A DNA stretch of 64,000 bases. Source: Pirellulales bacterium. Its GTDB lineage: Bacteria > Planctomycetota > Planctomycetia > Pirellulales > PALSA-1355. The stretch is taken from positions 62,001-126,000 of the forward strand of contig JALHMI010000002.1 in assembly GCA_022844125.1 (NCBI GenBank). Direction: 5' to 3'. Numbering within the stretch: position 1 is the first letter of the stretch; every line of letters starts with the position of its first letter. The notes below the pieces were generated by a model. It made no database searches. It had not been told where the DNA came from and saw only the letters and a list, made by a program, of their open reading frames with translations. Below, piece by piece: positions 17,662-26,964 of the stretch. The position numbers and the translations under genes were made by a program.

Positions 17662-18000
17662 GGAAGTCTCACTTTTGATTGCAACACGATGGCCAGCGTA
17701 GCGGGCACTATGGGGATAGCGACAGGCACCGATATGTTCTGGCGGGAAAGAAACGCGTGGGTTCTTCGGGCGGGAGTGTTCCGGCAGTCACCCCACTTGC
17801 AGTGCGAAAGTTCCGCTACTTAGCGAGGCAACGCAGCGGTTTTCCGCTACGGAGAATCAGTAGAATCACTGCCTGATGGGCTGTCAAGCGAACGCCATCA
17901 CGTGGGTCGGCGACTTCAGTCACAGCGGCAAACTGTGTGCAGAACCGCCCATTGCCAACAGGCGCAACGAGCGGACACACGCTGTTTTTCTTAGCGAATC
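17662..18000. other. Intergenic, no gene seen
   Basis: About 340 bp between two minus-strand genes. It must include the promoter of the CxxCH protein. No ORF of merit, RNA gene or hairpin was seen. Confidence 0.45.
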
Positions 18001-20922
18001 CTAGTCGTTGATCTCGGGCATTCGCATCGGCTCCGGGGGCATCCGCATCGGCTCGGCCGGCATCGGCGTGGGGGCTGCCATGGGACGCGTGTCGGGGGGC
18101 ATCGTTTCTGATCGCGACGATTCGGTTGGTTCGTTTCGAGGCGGTGCCGGCGATAGCGTCGGCAAGTACGGCAGCGGAGCGCCAGCGTCTCCGCCGTCAC
18201 TCGCGCCTCCGACCGCGGCGCTCGCGTTCGACAGCACATGGTCGGATGCCAGGTGTGAGTGAAAGGGGCGTGATGCCGGCGGTGCGGCACTCCAGACCAC
18301 GGCACCCGGGCCCGCAAACTGATTGCGACTTGAGAACCGCCACCATTCGCGCCAGTCGTCAAACGTGAGCTGTTTAGCCCCGCCAGGCCCAGCCGAGTTC
18401 ATGATCTGCCAGAAGTTGTTAAAGCCCTGAAAGTACACGCTGTCGGCGCTCCAGCGGAAACGCGCTTGAAATTCTTCGATGCCGGCCGGGCCACGTTGCT
18501 CGACCAGCGGGGCAGAACCGGTCGTGGCAATCACACTGTCGCTTGCGCGCACGTCGACGACCACTTGATAGGGTTCTTCGTCGCTGCTGGTCATCAGCAC
18601 CAGGCCGCCGCCAACCACGGCTGTCACGTGACGCAAGACGACTTCGACCGTCGTTTCCTGGCGAGGTTCGAGAGAGGCCCCTTCGGTGACGAGCATGCGT
18701 TCTCCAATTGCCAGCAGACCATCGGTCCATGTGAGCCGCACGGCCTGCAAGTCCGTGTCGCGCAGCAAGGTCGCTTCGCCCCGGGCCACGCAGTTTTCCA
18801 GGTGGATGCCAACCACGTGACTCCCCATGGCCGTGCCGGAGCTCATGTCCATGGTGCCCGCGCCTGGCGGTGACTTGACGTCGAAGATCGCGACGCCGCC
18901 GTAGTATGGCGGCTGAGAACGGACCGTGAACGTGCAGTTTTCAAAATCGAGCAGGTCGGCGTGCTGCGCTTCGAACAAAGAACGTTCCGTTGGGGAGTTG
19001 GCCGGCAGTTCCAGCTCCCAGTGAACGTTTCGCACCAGGAGCTGCCCGCCTGAGACGCTGACCATCCGAGCTTCGGCAATAGGCTTGCCGAGCTCGGGCG
19101 CGAAAACCACGGTAGGGCGATATCCGTTGCCGGCGCGGATCGTCAATTTGACGTTGGAAAGAATGAGCGGGCGCTCAGTTCGAGAACCGTTGTAGTGCAG
19201 TTCCACGACGTCACCGTCTTTGGCCGCGCTGCAGGCCGCGAGCAGGCTGGTGAAATTGTTTGGGAGCGAGTCGTCGCCGACCGTCAGGATCTGACCCGCG
19301 CCTTGCGCCGGCAGATTGGGGGGCGGATCGACGGCGCTGCCGGACAGGTCGAGGCCGTCGCCGTCCGAGTCCGTGGCCTGTCTTTTCTGAGCGGCCTCTC
19401 GCAAGCGATTCCAGAGATCGAGCATGCCCTCGAGCGTATTGGGATTTGGAGTTGGCACAACATCAAGAGCACCGTCGTCGGGAATCGGCCGCCCACTGCC
19501 GGCCAGGCCTTCCGGGCGAGTCGAACTCGTGATGCCGGGATTGTCTGCTCGCGGCGACATGGTCAGTGCACCGGCGCCGGCAGTGCCTCCCGCCGAATCG
19601 TCTGGCCTGAGCGGGCGTGCCGTATCCGGACGCGCGTACGTCGGCGACTGGATTTCCGCCGGCTTCGGGGCGAGCTTTGCTGGACTTGTCGAGCCTGCAG
19701 AGCTGACGCTCCACAACGGTGCAGGGGGCGGCGGCGTCCGCGAGCCGTAAAGCTCAAGTCCTAAAACGACCAGGAGCAGAGCCGCGACGGGCACCAACCA
19801 AGGCAAATGGCGCTGCCACGGAAGTTCGCGCCGCGCTGGTAACAACGCGCTGCGCGGCGGCGGAGCCTCGCCCAACAGCACGCCCAGCAGTTGCCCCAGG
19901 TGCGCGAGTTCCTCGAGCAGTTCGAGCGGTTGCTGATAGCGCTCGGCGGGATTCTTCGCCAGCAGGCGAGTCAGCACTCGGGATACTTGCGGCGGCAACT
20001 CAGGCCGAACGCTCCGAGGATCGGGCGGAACGTCCCCCTGGTGCTGCAACAGCTTTTGCAGCACCGTCCCTTCGGGAAACGGCGGCCGCCCCGTCAGCAT
20101 GTAGTAGAACGAACAACCGAGCGAGTACAAGTCGCTGCGAACATCGGCGCTGCGTGGATCGCGGGCTTGCTCGGGCGAGATGTAGTCGAACGTGCCCAGG
20201 GTGACGCCGCTCGCCGTGAGGTCATTCGATGCCTGAGCCATTTGGTTCAGCCGAGCAAGACCCATGTCGACGAGTTTGGCCTTGCCGTCGGGGGTGACCA
20301 GGACGTTCGAAGGTTTGATGTCGCGGTGTATGACCGAGCGCTGGCTGGCGTGGTCGAGCGCCAGTGCAATCTGGTAGGTGTAACTGAGTGCCTGATTGAG
20401 CGGCAGCGGTCCCTCGCGATCGACCAGGTCACGAATGTTAACGCCCTCGATGAATTCGAAGACGATGTAGTGCACGCCGCGGTCTTCGCCAACATAGAAT
20501 ACGCGGGCGATATTATCGTGATTGAGTCGAGCAGCCGATTGGGCCTCGTTGCGAAAGCGTCGGAGCGTTTCCTCGTCGGCCGACTGATCGCGTGAGAGAA
20601 CCTTGACCGCCACTTCGCGATCGAGCGTGGTGTCGTGTGCCCGGAAGACGATGCCCATTCCGCCGCCGCCCACGAACTTCTGCAACACGAACTGGCCGAG
20701 TTGTTCACCCTCCCACTGGCGGGCCGATTCGCTGGGCACACTGCCGGCGTACGGCAGATCGGGCACTGGCGGGCGTGACGAGATCACGGTTTGGCCATCA
20801 CCGACCAGGGCGCGACCCGAAGCGGAACCAGGAGTCGAGCCCGTCGGCTCGGTGCCCAAAGCCGGATCGAGGCTGGAGCCTTTGGCGCGCGGAACAGGCT
20901 GGTGGCTGGAGGTTTCGCTCAT
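18001..20922 (-). CDS. Transmembrane Ser/Thr protein kinase with beta-helix-like C-terminal region
   Basis: A 973-aa protein. The ATG at 20922 is preferred over an adjacent TTG. Residues 1-75 are disordered. The kinase domain (about 77-345) has the Gly-rich loop 'VGGGGMG' (84-90), K107 in 'VAVKVL', 'HRDIKPSN' with D201, and 'DMG' (219-221) where most kinases have DFG. A membrane helix follows at about 374-393. The external part has a Pro-rich linker (400-530), then a repetitive beta region (about 545-860) resembling a right-handed beta-helix, and a Met/Pro-rich tail with repeated 'EPMRMP'. It probably senses something outside and phosphorylates cytosolic targets. It is transcribed alone. Confidence 0.88.
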   Translation of the reverse strand: MSETSSHQPVPRAKGSSLDPALGTEPTGSTPGSASGRALVGDGQTVISSRPPVPDLPYAGSVPSESARQWEGEQLGQFVLQKFVGGGGMGIVFRAHDTTLDREVAVKVLSRDQSADEETLRRFRNEAQSAARLNHDNIARVFYVGEDRGVHYIVFEFIEGVNIRDLVDREGPLPLNQALSYTYQIALALDHASQRSVIHRDIKPSNVLVTPDGKAKLVDMGLARLNQMAQASNDLTASGVTLGTFDYISPEQARDPRSADVRSDLYSLGCSFYYMLTGRPPFPEGTVLQKLLQHQGDVPPDPRSVRPELPPQVSRVLTRLLAKNPAERYQQPLELLEELAHLGQLLGVLLGEAPPPRSALLPARRELPWQRHLPWLVPVAALLLVVLGLELYGSRTPPPPAPLWSVSSAGSTSPAKLAPKPAEIQSPTYARPDTARPLRPDDSAGGTAGAGALTMSPRADNPGITSSTRPEGLAGSGRPIPDDGALDVVPTPNPNTLEGMLDLWNRLREAAQKRQATDSDGDGLDLSGSAVDPPPNLPAQGAGQILTVGDDSLPNNFTSLLAACSAAKDGDVVELHYNGSRTERPLILSNVKLTIRAGNGYRPTVVFAPELGKPIAEARMVSVSGGQLLVRNVHWELELPANSPTERSLFEAQHADLLDFENCTFTVRSQPPYYGGVAIFDVKSPPGAGTMDMSSGTAMGSHVVGIHLENCVARGEATLLRDTDLQAVRLTWTDGLLAIGERMLVTEGASLEPRQETTVEVVLRHVTAVVGGGLVLMTSSDEEPYQVVVDVRASDSVIATTGSAPLVEQRGPAGIEEFQARFRWSADSVYFQGFNNFWQIMNSAGPGGAKQLTFDDWREWWRFSSRNQFAGPGAVVWSAAPPASRPFHSHLASDHVLSNASAAVGGASDGGDAGAPLPYLPTLSPAPPRNEPTESSRSETMPPDTRPMAAPTPMPAEPMRMPPEPMRMPEIND

Positions 20923-21446
20923 CAATGCTCTTAGCGGCCGGGAACAACTTCAGGATCTCAGACGGCCTGCGAAGGTCGCCAGTCAGACAATCGGCGAATT
21001 GCCAAGCGGCATGGTGCCGCGCCGGCTGATTCGCGGAAGCCCCTCTTTCGCTGTTCAACGGTCAAATTGAAAACCGCGCCGAAACGACTTGTGACGAGCC
21101 CATCGGACGAACGTCCGCCATCAGGAAAAACCGGCCCGCCGTATTCGAAATGCTCGTCCCCAGCAGTCCTTCGATTGTAACCTGCGACGTGGGTTGTGGT
21201 CAAACCAGCAACTGTTGTTGCGGATTGGAGTTAGGTCGAAAACTGATCCGTCAGTTGCCGAGCAAGCTCTAACTCAAACAAGGGGCCGGAACGCGGGCGA
21301 TAACGTTGCTTTCCGCAGGGGCTAAGGTAAATTTCAGATCGCCGGCCGCGTGGATCACTCCCCCACTGCCCGCTTTTCGGGGGATTCTCGGAAAATCCGC
21401 CGTTGCGGCCCGTCCTCCTATTCAACTCACTTGGAAGGTGCCCAAC
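20923..21446. other. Divergent intergenic region
   Basis: About 520 bp between the kinase gene (minus) and the TIM-barrel gene (plus). It would contain both promoters. No ORF with a ribosome-binding site, RNA or strong repeat was recognised. The longer in-frame extension of the right-hand gene to 21306 lacks a start signal. Confidence 0.45.
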
Positions 21447-22358
21447 ATGACTCCAGCCAACGCCGTCGGCCGTCGCTCATTTCTGAAACACTCTGCCGTG
21501 GCGGCTGCCGGAGCGAGCCTGGCAACGCTGGCTACACCGGCCCGGGCGGAGGCCAAGGATCCGCTGTTCAAGATCTCGCTGGCCGAGTGGTCGCTACACA
21601 AGACTCTGTTCAGCGGGAAACTGGCAAACATCGACTTCCCCAAGGTGAGCAAGGAAGAGTATGGAATCGACGCGGTCGAATATGTGAACCAGTTCTTCGC
21701 CACGAAGGCCCAGGACCAGAAGTACCTGGCCGACCTGAAGCAGAGGGCGGCCGACTTCGGCGTGACCAACGTTCTGATCATGATTGATGGGGAGGGGAAC
21801 CTGGGCGATCCAGATAATGCCCGGCGAACTAAGGCAGTTGAGAACCACTACAAGTGGGTGGATGCCGCCAAGTTCCTCGGCTGTCACTCGATCCGTGTAA
21901 ATGCACATTCCAAGGGGAGCGACGAGGAACAGGCCAAACTCGTCACCGATGGGCTCCGCCGCGTCAGTGAGTTTGCAACCGGCCCAGGCATTAACGTGAT
22001 CGTCGAGAACCACGGCGGGCTGTCGTCGAACGGTGAGTGGCTGGCGAATGTAATTAAGGCAGTGAATCTGCCTAATTGCGGAACTTTACCTGACTTTGGT
22101 AATTTTCGAGGCTATGACCCGTACAAGGGCGTTGCCGAATTGATGCCCTTCGCCAAGGGGGTGAGCGCAAAGAGCCACAACTTCAGCGAGGATGGCAATC
22201 ACGTGGAAACGGACTACGTCAAGATGATGAGAATCGTGCTCGACGCCGGCTATCATGGTTATGTGGGAATCGAGTACGAGGGCACCAAGCTCTCGGAACC
22301 ACTGGGGATTTTGGCCACGAAGAAGCTCCTCGAGAAGGTTCGCGAGCAGCTCTCCTAG
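21447..22358 (+). CDS. Tat-exported sugar phosphate isomerase/epimerase-like TIM-barrel protein
   Basis: A 303-aa protein. The start at 21447 is chosen because TTGGAAGG precedes it and the protein then opens with a Tat signal ('[17 protein letters not shown]'), cut near 'TPARAEA'. The mature part has the AP-endonuclease-2/xylose-isomerase-like barrel: '[11 protein letters not shown]', '[12 protein letters not shown]', '[11 protein letters not shown]', '[10 protein letters not shown]', 'PDFGNF' and 'GYVGIEYEG'. Conserved acidic and His residues at strand ends fit metal-dependent sugar isomerases or epimerases. The substrate is unknown. A rho-independent terminator follows 32 bp after the stop. 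Confidence 0.85.
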   Translation: MTPANAVGRRSFLKHSAVAAAGASLATLATPARAEAKDPLFKISLAEWSLHKTLFSGKLANIDFPKVSKEEYGIDAVEYVNQFFATKAQDQKYLADLKQRAADFGVTNVLIMIDGEGNLGDPDNARRTKAVENHYKWVDAAKFLGCHSIRVNAHSKGSDEEQAKLVTDGLRRVSEFATGPGINVIVENHGGLSSNGEWLANVIKAVNLPNCGTLPDFGNFRGYDPYKGVAELMPFAKGVSAKSHNFSEDGNHVETDYVKMMRIVLDAGYHGYVGIEYEGTKLSEPLGILATKKLLEKVREQLS

Positions 22359-22390
22359 GCATCGCAGTCCACTCATCCAACGCACTCGAC

Positions 22391-22425
22391 GGGCATTCAC
22401 GCAGACAACCGTGAATGCCCTTTTT
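22391..22425 (+). terminator. Rho-independent terminator
   Basis: An 11-bp perfect stem (22391-22401 with 22410-22420) has an 8-nt loop and is followed by TTTTT. It lies 32 bp after the TIM-barrel gene stop. Confidence 0.85.
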
Positions 22426-22749
22426 ATGCGCCTACCTTCACGCAAGCAGCAGCTAGATAGCTGCATGCTTTCGGAGCGGATCCAGGTGAAATCTTGAGGA
22501 AATTTCCGGCGATCCGAACTAGACACTTTGGCAAATGCGAAAAAGCCCGCTGCCTACTTATCAGGCAACCGAGCCGTGCCCAGTTCCGAGGCACCCCTGC
22601 ATCGGCTTTCAGCGACGCCCAAAGAATCGTCGCAAGTGCTATGACAGCAATGACATTCGTGCTGTGCCTTGCTGGCCGCTTACGATTGGAACGTGACAGG
22701 GTCGATGCTATGCGACCAGTCCTTTCCCTTTCGTTTCAGGAGAGTGAGC
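22426..22749. other. Intergenic upstream of RHH/HicB-like gene
   Basis: About 320 bp. An in-frame extension from 22669 exists but carries no ribosome-binding site. AGGAGAGTG directly precedes the ATG at 22750. Nothing else recognised. Confidence 0.45.
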
Positions 22750-23163
22750 ATGAGCGAACTACGACAAGATGTCTTTCGCGCGGCGGAGGAAATTTTTGAA
22801 CAGCGTCCGAGCTGGGTGACCTTCTTCCGTGAAGTGCTGGGCGTGGATGGAATCGTGCGGCAAATGTACCGAACGCCTGAAGCTCTTGCCCAATTTGAAC
22901 AATCCCCCGACTACCAGAAGATCCAGCACATGCTGGCAAAGCTTCGCGAGAACGACGCGGACCTGCCCGGGGGGCCCCGTGAGCCGACGCGGGTGATCAC
23001 GGTCCGTTTGCCGAAGAGCCTTCACGAATCGCTGAAGTCGGAAGCCCATGACCGGCACACGAGCATGAACAAACTTTGCATTTCAAAGCTGCTCCAGCAG
23101 ATCGACGACGAGCTCGTCCCGACGGAAGTCGGCCTGGGAATGTCGGAAGAACCGGCCGCCTAA
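22750..23163 (+). CDS. RHH-domain (HicB-antitoxin-like) protein
   Basis: A 137-aa protein with a good ribosome-binding site (AGGAGAG, 7 nt). The C-terminal part (about residues 80-118) reads 'TRVITVRLPKSLHESLKS' then 'HDRHTSMNKLCISKLLQQ', the strand-helix-helix pattern of the HicB/Arc RHH family. The N-terminal 75 residues are helical and acidic, without the usual HicB fold. No HicA-like toxin is adjacent: the next element is the oppositely oriented RNase P RNA. It may be a solitary regulator. Confidence 0.7.
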   Translation: MSELRQDVFRAAEEIFEQRPSWVTFFREVLGVDGIVRQMYRTPEALAQFEQSPDYQKIQHMLAKLRENDADLPGGPREPTRVITVRLPKSLHESLKSEAHDRHTSMNKLCISKLLQQIDDELVPTEVGLGMSEEPAA

Positions 23164-23194
23164 GTAAACAGCAGCGAAATGGCCGAATAGAAAA

Positions 23195-23625
23195 GATTCG
23201 GAGCGAACCTGTAAGCCGGGTTCTGTCCCCTCGCGGCGGCGCATGCGCCGCCGCGAGGGAGCGGCCATTTCTCTACGACGACTGTCGCCAGTCGCCTTTA
23301 GCAGCCTACCCGAGTGTGGTTGGCGGGCCGAGCCGACCCGCGCAAAGCTTGCGCTTTGCTTCACTCTGTTTGGCCTTGCTCCGGGTGGGGTTTACCTAGC
23401 CAGGCTGGTCACCCAGTCTGCTGGTGAGCTCTTACCTCACCGTTTCACCCTTACCGCCGATGGCCGAAGCCACCGGGTTGGCGGTTTGCTTTCTGTTGCA
23501 CTTTCCCGGGCCTTGCGGCCGGTGGGCGTTACCCACCACCCTGCCCTGTGGAGCCCGGACTTTCCTCCCGGCGTTGCAGTCGTTTCCGTCTGCCCGCCGA
23601 GCGGCCGCCCGGTCCGCTCCGAATC
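23195..23625 (-). ncRNA. rnpB: RNase P RNA (class A)
   Basis: On the minus strand the transcript contains the hallmark 'GAGGAAAGTCCGGGCTCCAC' region, the conserved 'GGTAAACCCC' segment and, near the 3' end, 'ACAGAACCCGGCTTACAGG'. The ends 23615-23625 and 23195-23205 are 11-bp perfect complements and form helix P1, which sets the boundaries at about 431 nt. The RNA is the catalytic subunit that matures tRNA 5' ends. A perfect 32-bp palindrome (23228-23259) sits just before the 3' conserved part, at the position of the variable P19 helix. Confidence 0.95.
23228..23259. repeat. Perfect 32-bp palindrome inside rnpB
   Basis: Both halves are exact reverse complements centred between 23243 and 23244 (GCATGC at the centre). 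In the RNA this makes a very GC-rich hairpin of up to about 14 bp, likely a lineage-specific extension of helix P19. Confidence 0.8.
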
Positions 23626-23810
23626 TCTTTCTTACAGTACGCCAGCCCGCGATGGTTGGATAGCAGAAATCGCGTCGCCGCGGGAGTTCCTGCCATGACG
23701 TCCCGCTGCAACCTTTTTCGCGCTGGTGGCACCTACTTGGTGTACGCCAGAGGCGAGTCTCCTTGGCTCGAATCGGGTCGGCGGCCTTCCCATCGGTTAG
23801 CTTTTGCGGC

Positions 23811-24359
23811 ATGGAACTAGACCCCGCCACCTTTGCGCAGCTCAAAACGGGGCAACCGATGGCCTTCGAGGCGCTGATTGAACAGTTCGAAGGCCCCCTG
23901 TTTCGGTTCTTCTTCTGCGATCACCGTAATCACCACATCGCGCAGGAACAAACCGCCGAGACGTTTGCCCAGCTCGTGCGGTCGCTGCGCGGAATGCGGG
24001 GCGGGAAAGACAAGCTCCGGGCATTCGTGTTTGCAACGGCCCGCCACGTTCAATTGCGACGAGTGCGCGAGCGGAAGACCGCGGCCATCCCACTGGCGGA
24101 AGCTATTGATCTGATCGACGATCGGCCTTCGCCCGACGTGAGCGCCGCGGATCGCGAACAGGTTGGGCTCGTGCTGGACGCGATCGGCCAGTTCGAGGAA
24201 CACGTCCGCAACGTTTTGCTCTTACGCTTCGTTGAGGAGTGCTCGCTCGAGGAGATCGCCGAATCGCTCAGCTTGCCGCTGGGCACCGTCAAGAGCCACA
24301 TCCATCGCGGCCGCTCGCGGCTGCGAAAGATCTTTACCGAGAAGGAAGCCGAGTCATGA
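23811..24359 (+). CDS. ECF-type RNA polymerase sigma factor
   Basis: A 182-aa protein. The start at 23811 gives a standard ECF length; the in-frame upstream start at 23763 adds a poor leader. Region 2 is at about residues 15-80 ('AFEALIEQFEGPLFRFFF' through 'AFVFATARHVQLRRVR'). Region 4 is at about residues 120-175 ('VRNVLLLRFVEECSLEEI' and 'LPLGTVKSHIHRGRSRLR'), the helix-turn-helix that reads the -35 element. It directs RNA polymerase to a special promoter set. Its stop overlaps the next gene's start (ATGA), so the anti-sigma-like protein is translationally coupled. Confidence 0.9.
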   Translation: MELDPATFAQLKTGQPMAFEALIEQFEGPLFRFFFCDHRNHHIAQEQTAETFAQLVRSLRGMRGGKDKLRAFVFATARHVQLRRVRERKTAAIPLAEAIDLIDDRPSPDVSAADREQVGLVLDAIGQFEEHVRNVLLLRFVEECSLEEIAESLSLPLGTVKSHIHRGRSRLRKIFTEKEAES

Positions 24360-24823
24360 ACGACGATGAGCGTTCGCTAAACGAACCGGAAGACGCCGAT
24401 CTGGCCGAAACCTTCGCGCATTTGCGGCGGCTGGAGCCTTCGATGGCCGCGCGCCTCGCCAACCGGGCCGCGGTGGCTGCGGAGTTGCGGGCGATCGAAG
24501 CGGCCGATGTTCTGCGCGAGCGTCCCTGGTGGCGGCGTTCGATTTCGGTGCCGATGCCAGTGGCCGCCAGCCTGTTGGCGCTGCTCGCGATCACGGCACC
24601 GATGAGCGCCACCGCCTGGCTCGAGGCAAGGCAAGTCGACGGGCCCCCTGCGGTTGGCGCGAACGATGTTCCGCACGATCAAGTCGCATCCGGCGATTCA
24701 CGCATCGTCGCACGACGCCAACCCGCAGAATCCCGGGGTTATTCGGTCACCGAAACCTACTTGTGTGGAGTTGGCCGAATCAATTCAAACGCTCGCTATT
24801 CACAGACGGAGAACACGCCATGA
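24356..24823 (+). CDS. Membrane anti-sigma-like protein
   Basis: A 155-aa protein. Its ATG overlaps the sigma-factor stop by 4 bp. Residues 1-65 are acidic and helical ('DLAETFAHLRRLEPSMAAR'), suitable for binding a sigma factor. One membrane helix lies at about 70-88 ('VPMPVAASLLALLAITAP'). The last 60 residues would face the periplasm. There is no HxxxCxxC zinc motif, so it is not of the ZAS type. The role as anti-sigma is inferred from gene order and topology. Confidence 0.65.
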   Translation: MNDDERSLNEPEDADLAETFAHLRRLEPSMAARLANRAAVAAELRAIEAADVLRERPWWRRSISVPMPVAASLLALLAITAPMSATAWLEARQVDGPPAVGANDVPHDQVASGDSRIVARRQPAESRGYSVTETYLCGVGRINSNARYSQTENTP

Positions 24824-25836
24824 AGCCGCGGCTAAAGACTATCGTTTGCCCGGCAGCGATTGCTGCTTTGTGGGCGCTGGGAGTCGTTGCGCCTATTGAG
24901 CATCCTTGCGCCGTGGCCGAGGTCGTCGGCATCGAAGTGGAACCAGCTGAAGTACCGCTCAATCAATTCTGGATCAACGCGAAAGTCTTCTCTCTCATCC
25001 CACAAGAGCCGCTGAAGAGCTATAGGCCCTTCACTGCAGGCGGTGTCGGACCAACAGGCACGCTGACGCTGGGGGTCGCGAGCGAAAAGCGAAACTTTGA
25101 TGTCTCGATCGAAGCCATGGCCCGCAATGGGAAGTTCTCTGCCAAGGTTACGGTCGAGCCGGATCAAGAGGACCGGCAAACCCAGGCCCAGAGCACCGAG
25201 TACGACCTGACTGATCTTGTGGCACGGTCCGTAGATTTGGGCCGTGATGCGGACGGGCGGGTCTATCGGTTGAGCCTCTCGCCCACCATCGTCGAAGCCG
25301 AAAGGCCTCGCCAGTTCAAACTGAACAATCTGCAGTTGGAGTCGTTCGGCTTTCCGAACTCGCCCATCATTTTGAACGACCACGACTATCTAGGAAGGCT
25401 CTCAATGTCGAGTTCGCCGCTGGCGTGGTGCGACATCCCTGGGCTGGCGAAGATCGAGTTCTCGCTGTTGCCGCTGAAGGATTCGAAGCCGCTAGGAACG
25501 CTTAATGAGGGGCTCCTCAGGATCGTGCATGAGGAGAACACCATCGAGATTTCCGGAGTCCGCAATGGCGCGCAGAGGGAAATCCTGAGCGGGGGGCCGT
25601 ATAAGGTTTGGGTGCGTTGGCTGCCGCCGACGCAAACCATCGAAGAGCATCGCGAAGCGGCAAAGAAGCATTTTGCCGAGCTGCGGCAAAGGGTCCAGGA
25701 TGGCGAAATCGAGCTGCCCCCAGGGGCACTCGAGCGTCTGGAAAAGCGATACGCAGCCGGCGGAAGAATAGGCCTGAACAGCGGCATCCGCGGCTTCGAG
25801 CCCGGCGAACTTGCGGACGACAGCGCATCTCAGTGA
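24820..25836 (+). CDS. Exported protein of unknown function in the sigma operon
   Basis: A 338-aa protein whose ATG overlaps the previous stop by 4 bp, making the third coupled gene of the unit. It has a signal peptide cut near 'CAVAEV' (residue 34). The mature part is mostly beta-rich ('GTLTLGVASEKRNFDVSI', 'FSAKVTVEPDQED'), with a helical segment near 290-315 ('HREAAKKHFAELRQRV'). No family is recognised. Gene order suggests that it is the periplasmic partner, perhaps sensing the signal that releases the sigma factor. That is inference. Confidence 0.6.
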   Translation: MKPRLKTIVCPAAIAALWALGVVAPIEHPCAVAEVVGIEVEPAEVPLNQFWINAKVFSLIPQEPLKSYRPFTAGGVGPTGTLTLGVASEKRNFDVSIEAMARNGKFSAKVTVEPDQEDRQTQAQSTEYDLTDLVARSVDLGRDADGRVYRLSLSPTIVEAERPRQFKLNNLQLESFGFPNSPIILNDHDYLGRLSMSSSPLAWCDIPGLAKIEFSLLPLKDSKPLGTLNEGLLRIVHEENTIEISGVRNGAQREILSGGPYKVWVRWLPPTQTIEEHREAAKKHFAELRQRVQDGEIELPPGALERLEKRYAAGGRIGLNSGIRGFEPGELADDSASQ

Positions 25837-25953
25837 GGGAAAGAACTGCATGCGTTTAGCTGAGCTGTTCCGGTAAAGATAGTGGCCCCCCGGCAAGGCC
25901 GGCGGCTGAGCAGGGACGCCACTGGCTCGACGCACTGCCGCGCTCGCCGAGCG

Positions 25954-26964
25954 CTAATTCGCGACCGGTTCGGAAATGAACTCCACCTTGGGGCTGCCGC
26001 CGCGGCCGGCTGCCTGAAAAAACTCGCGGACGTAGCGGAGACTTTCTTTCGTGTTTTCGGGATTCTTGAAGTTGTCTCCCTTTTGCAGTGCGGGCCGGAC
26101 TTCGTCGAGCGTGCCCAGCGGCAGGCCGCCGGTCAGCACGCAGGGAAACCAGTACCCCTCGCCGTTGTCGTCCTCGAGATAAAACTCGGCGTAGCAATCG
26201 CCTTTGACGAACACGGTGCGGGCCGGAATCTTTTGCGAGCGACACATTGCCACGAATAGCGACACCAATTCGTCGGTGTATCCTTCGCCGTCGAGCAGTG
26301 CCTTCGCGGCGCCTTTCAGCTTTCCCTCTTTGAACTGCACGTTCGTGCGAACGTAGTTGGCAATTGCATCGACCTGATCCCAGGCGGTGCCCGCATCGGC
26401 GACAGCCTTCTTGGCGGCGGCGACGATCTTAGGGTGCCGGCTCTCGATCATGGGGCTAGGGCCCAGATTGAGCTGCATCGCTCGATCGAGCTTCTTGGGT
26501 ATGCGATAGATCGAGGTGTCGGCCGGCGGCTGCATCTTGCGGCGGGTGATCTCATAGATGACGATTGCGTGCGCTTCCTGGCCGCCGGCGAGTTGCGGAA
26601 TCTCGACAACCATCTGCTTTAATCCGCCGCCGCCCGAAATGTCGCGCTCGGTCACGCGCTTGACGTTGCTCGTCACATCTTCCCGGAAAACTTTGACCTT
26701 CTGTTCGGGCCACTCGGATGGGATCGGAATGTTGGCGATGCCGTTGAACATGTTACCCGTGGCTTTGACGGTAACGCCGAGCTTGAGCTTGGTGGTGACT
26801 TCGTCGCCGAGAACTGGACCCTTGCCGGATTCGACACTCTCTTGAGCGGCGGCAACGGACAGAACACCATCAGCCAATGGCGCGACGGAGATAAGCAGCA
26901 AACAGAACAACGAGATTCGCACGGCGGTAGGTTTCCAAAGCTTGAGGGGCGTCCGTGCAAGCAT
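25954..26964 (-). CDS. Exported transglutaminase-like protein lacking catalytic residues
   Basis: A 336-aa protein with a signal peptide cut near 'VAAAQES' (residue 40). The region about 180-280 has the transglutaminase-core layout: 'DAIANYVRTNVQFKEG' precedes 'GEGYTDELVSLFVAM' and 'CRSQKIPARTVFVKG'. The catalytic Cys position ('GxCTD' in active enzymes) is Y229. The His position ('HAWxEVY') appears as Y258 in 'CYAEFYL', and no following Asp is evident. So the fold is kept but the Cys-His-Asp triad is lost. It likely binds rather than cleaves or crosslinks. Convergent with the sigma operon. Confidence 0.65.
   Translation of the reverse strand: MLARTPLKLWKPTAVRISLFCLLLISVAPLADGVLSVAAAQESVESGKGPVLGDEVTTKLKLGVTVKATGNMFNGIANIPIPSEWPEQKVKVFREDVTSNVKRVTERDISGGGGLKQMVVEIPQLAGGQEAHAIVIYEITRRKMQPPADTSIYRIPKKLDRAMQLNLGPSPMIESRHPKIVAAAKKAVADAGTAWDQVDAIANYVRTNVQFKEGKLKGAAKALLDGEGYTDELVSLFVAMCRSQKIPARTVFVKGDCYAEFYLEDDNGEGYWFPCVLTGGLPLGTLDEVRPALQKGDNFKNPENTKESLRYVREFFQAAGRGGSPKVEFISEPVAN

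Noticed and set aside
22750..23163. Type II toxin-antitoxin (HicAB) pair
   Set aside because: Only the RHH protein is present; no HicA-like toxin frame lies next to it before rnpB.
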